A stretch of DNA of 64,000 nt from positions 1-64,000 of the forward strand of contig JAQGDQ010000870.1 of assembly GCA_030141605.1 (NCBI GenBank), in the 5' to 3' direction. The notes beneath the pieces were generated by a model. That model was not told the DNA's origin. It was given only the letters and a program-made list of their open reading frames with translations, and made no database searches. The DNA is from Tubiluchus corallicola (lineage: Eukaryota > Priapulida > Priapulimorpha > Priapulimorphida > Tubiluchidae). This document shows positions 60,480 through 64,000 of this stretch, in pieces; position 1 is the stretch's first letter, and the number at the start of each line of letters is the position of its first letter. The translations under genes and the position numbers were made by a program.

Positions 60480-63270
60480 AAGTCAAATGTTTTCGTCTTT
60501 TCTTAGCGCAGTGTTACATAATTTCTAAAGACAACTCGAGGAATAAAGAGACCAAAAATAATTATATTTGCTCTTGAACAAGATGACTCATCCTTTAGTA
60601 TTCCACATTTTACGCAGTGTTACAAAGACAGGTGAGAAATGGTCTCGTACCCGTCCTCACAACATCCTAGGCATCAACTCCCTACAGTCCAAAGTCTTAG
60701 ACCAATAGGTCAGCAAAGAAAGTGACAGGCTAAGAATTTAACCTTTTCGCATCATCATTCGTAATTAAAACGCTGTTAAACGGTCGTTTGGTCTTGCATA
60801 AAAGCCAGGAGAAAGTAAACCGATTGACCCAAATAAATAATACGTTTCATTCCTTAACCACACATTTCATTCATGCACAATGTTGAACAACAACTGCGTG
60901 AACATTTCAACCCATATTGAAAGTTTGTACAGTAAGTGTGATTCCAGATACATTTGCCTTAGGCCAGTAACTGTTGTACTGCAATTTCACCTGTAGTAAA
61001 ATTCGTCTGCTATATATACAATGTATTTCGCGTTAATAATGGACCTGCTGATCTACTTACAAATCTTTATACTAAGTACTGATTTCACTTTATGTAGGAA
61101 TCGTAATTGAGGTGCTACCTGAATTGTGATATATATAAAGCCAGAAAGTTCAAATTCCTATAGATGAGTAAGATTGGTCAATTCACAGTAACTAAGTAAT
61201 ACTATTATTAATAAGCAACTTAAATTTCTATTTTAATGCCCCTTGAAATGAAAAAAGGCTTTATTAACACTAATTTTTTGTATTATATTACCTGAAGAAA
61301 GATTTAGTTTCACTAACAAGTAAAACTAACTGCAGCCAAATAAAAATATCAACTAATAAATAATCTGTAAACCAATGATTATTTATCCATTTCACAAACT
61401 TACGTTAAACAAGTATATTAAATAATCCTGTAGTAGTACGAAAAACTGATGTTGTCATTTAACAACTAAAATTATAAATGCATTTTTATAATGTGAGTTT
61501 GAATAAACAAATTTAACCTTTTCAAGGTCTTAAATTCTTCGATCTGGAACTTCTTAAGGAAACTTATTTGAAAGGATGTGTTTCAAGGAAACAAAGGAAA
61601 TGTTTTGTAACGATTTTCTGAATCAAATTTGTATCTAGATTTTTAAGACTACATTTTATTTTTGACACTTACCAAAGACAAAAGGAAAAACGCACCCCCC
61701 GCTTCCAACATTCTTCAATCTTTAGCTAAAAATGACAAAAAATTAGACAGCGATCACACCACTAAAACAACACAAGCATCCGAAACAATAGAAGTCCTAA
61801 TAATAACGATAATGCACTGATAAATGTTCGCGCATTAACCTTAGATTATAATGGCATCTTGTATTTTTCTGTTGTTCGAAGTTTCAACTCAGGAAGGTTC
61901 CTATCCACATTTCAGCAACGCGTTACAGTGTTAAATTGTTTCATTTTCATTTTGTTGAAAAAAAAAATCAGGTAAGCTTACCATGCATAACATTCAAACG
62001 ATGAAAACTATTGTGCACTGCACGTTCACAGCAAGAGAACTGTGGTGAAATCGAGGCGTGACAGCGTGACATACATTTCAGAAAATCATGCTTAGCCCGC
62101 CTTGAGTCAGCCGCCATAATACCAACAAACCTCCATAATTACGAAAAATGCCCGCGACAAATAGACAATGGTCGTTAATTAGCGTCACCTACTGCTGATA
62201 AGAAAATAATGGTTGTTGTTGAGGATGAGCTTACAAGTTTGAAAAAGAAAGACAATGTCAAAGACAAGCAAACTAAACCGAAACTATGAAGTTATGAGTT
62301 TGAAATCGCAAAAACTTTTGAGAGGAACGCCAATAAAATTGATTAATGTTTGTTCTATATTCTTTTCGGCTGGGAATTTTTATTGTCTGTCTGTGATTCA
62401 AGGCCATGTAAGAAGAACAAACAAGCATAGTTTTACCTTACCTCTTTTTGATGGCAATTTCCATTGTCTTTGCCGCTAATTTTTGCTCTGCAATTTATTT
62501 GAAATAAAAGAGCAAGATTCTAGAAATACGAGGTGTAGTTAGAGTATGTTAAAGATGCTCCATAACTTCTCATAGTTGAATAATAAATTATTATTATTCG
62601 TGCGTGCGTGCGTGTGCGTGTGTGTGTATAGGGGATACGTGCGTGGGTGGTGCTTATTTGCTTGTTTTTCAAGTTGCAAACAGTCATGTTTTTATAGACT
62701 ACTGTGTAGTTTTTACAAACCTGACTGAAATGGGCATTCATAATGTCAGTCTCCTTGATTGCACTCATAATTTCTGTGTGACTTGTTTTCCTAAGGCTTG
62801 AGGGTGTCCTAGTGAAAGTTTATTCATATAAGGGCACGAACGTTGCTGTCGAATAATTTGAATACTGCATGGATAATAAATCATTAATGCTAAGCAGATG
62901 TCGGTTTACGATAATTGAGTAAGCATTTTACGTTGTACTTGTGTAATAAATTAATGTTATAATAATTTTGCGTGTTTGAAAGCAATTGCCCTGCGCCCCC
63001 ACTAAGCTTTAAAATTAATTTGAACTGTGTATGATTTAAACAAATTTGAAAATGTCACACTTTGACAGCCACTCGAATGGGTTTCTGTGTGTTAATCAGT
63101 GTGTCGCCGTAAGTATAATACCGCGCAGCCACCAAAACACGGGTGTTTTTACATGGATTCACGATCACTAATCGATTGCTAATCTAAAAGTACCGCGATT
63201 TTATAATTCAGCAAAGAAACCATAGTGTTAAACTCAACCGATGCAATACCTTCGACAAAAACGAGACTTA
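60480..63270. other. Upstream of gene F, no gene seen
   Basis: AT-rich sequence with no supportable exon. A + strand TATATAAAG lies at 61131-61139 without a recognised gene. A short TG/GCGT microsatellite lies at 62599-62630. I could not find the gene F TATA box with confidence. Confidence 0.45.
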
Positions 63271-63276
63271 AACAAG

Positions 63277-63358
63277 TATAAAAACAAAAAATCTATCGCC
63301 GATCACTAGTCAGTGGTTTGTTACTAAACTTTTGGAAGGGGAATGGTTCGTACGAAGG
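63277..63358 (+). promoter_or_regulatory. Possible promoter and first exon at right edge
   Basis: TATAAAAA at 63277-63284 is followed 33 nt later by TCAGTGGTTTG, the same initiator-like string as at gene C. A possible donor ACGAAGG|GTAGAG lies at 63359. By analogy with genes C, D and E this may be the non-coding first exon of a further gene continuing beyond the window. Confidence 0.3.
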
Positions 63359-63379
63359 GTAGAGCTGGATGGCTCTAGT

Positions 63380-64000
63380 CGCTATCGTCTCGACAGAGTG
63401 AGGATATTAAGATGCTTGGCCGCCTGTCTTATACCTCGACCAAGTACTAAGGCTGGGTAGGCTTAGCAAGGGCAACCAGAAAGTCCTGTTCCAGAAGTAA
63501 ATTGCTGGAAAAAACCAACATGAATGAGATTCGAACCCAGAACTTTTGGATTGGCGGTGAAGTGGCGTAAACTCGGTTGCGAACCTGGCTTGTTATTAGT
63601 TTCCGGGTTAAAAATAACTGATAATCTGAACACAGAAAAAACCAGTCTAGACATATAATGAAAGAAAATTTCACTCTCCTACTAATTATTCAAGCTGTGA
63701 CCTCACATCGAGATGATTTGCCGGAATCTTGGTAGCAAACTATCCATCATCCTGCTTTGCTCGTCCAGTTTGCCAAAAATCATGTTCATGCTGAGAAGGT
63801 TTACTCAGATAATTTACTCACGATTCATTTACGTTAACATAACATCTCCAAGCGGTTTATTTAGACCACCTGCACACTGAAACTGTTTATTCGGGCGTCC
63901 CTTTATATTCAGCATAATAACTGATCGATTAAAATGATCAATTATAATTATTCCATTTGAAAGGGATTTTTATTTAAAACATTTCAGTATATTCAAGACA
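63380..64000. other. Right end of window, no exon seen
   Basis: A tRNA-like string GAGATTCGAACCCAGAAC near 63527-63544 (B-box on the minus strand) suggests another SINE-type fragment. Nothing coding is supported. Confidence 0.35.

Overview
This is eukaryotic, animal-type DNA. It is AT-rich, its genes are split by short GT-AG introns, polyadenylation signals are AATAAA, and simple-sequence repeats are abundant. A degenerate CCCTAA array near 22.0 kb is compatible with a TTAGGG-telomere lineage rather than an arthropod or nematode. The density of secreted Gly-, Tyr- and Pro-rich structural proteins recalls gene clusters for molluscan shell, periostracum or byssus matrix. I therefore favour a lophotrochozoan, possibly a bivalve, but the sequence alone does not prove it.

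Layout. Four secreted-protein genes occupy 0.8-14.2 kb: A (Gly/Tyr-rich, +), B (small, +), C (Tyr-rich, +) and D (modular Pro-rich, -). C and D converge on a shared palindromic poly(A) site. From 14.3 to 24.2 kb I see no convincing gene, only repeats, a telomere-like element with inverted ends, and an orphan TATA promoter. A type-B carboxylesterase lies at 24.7-28.5 kb (-) in two exons, with a hAT-like miniature transposon in its intron. After a repeat-rich gap, a 19-exon M1 aminopeptidase spans 33.7-45.8 kb (+). Gene E (Gly-rich, -) follows with a clear TATA box and a non-coding first exon. A decayed LINE lies at 50.2-52.0 kb. Gene F (secreted, Q/P-rich then Gly/Tyr-rich, -) spans 55.9-60.5 kb around a foldback element. 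A possible promoter sits near the right edge.

How the genes fit together. Genes A-F all encode predicted secreted proteins with little or no globular sequence, in a short window. Several share a layout of TATA box, short non-coding first exon, then an intron before or inside the signal peptide. A, C and F, and perhaps E, share a region of about 50 residues ending in a Gly-x-x-aromatic-x-x-Pro motif, which suggests a locus expanded by duplication for an extracellular material. The aminopeptidase has its zinc site intact but a Ser where the family has its catalytic Tyr.

All gene models were assembled by eye from reading frames and splice sites. No database search was possible.
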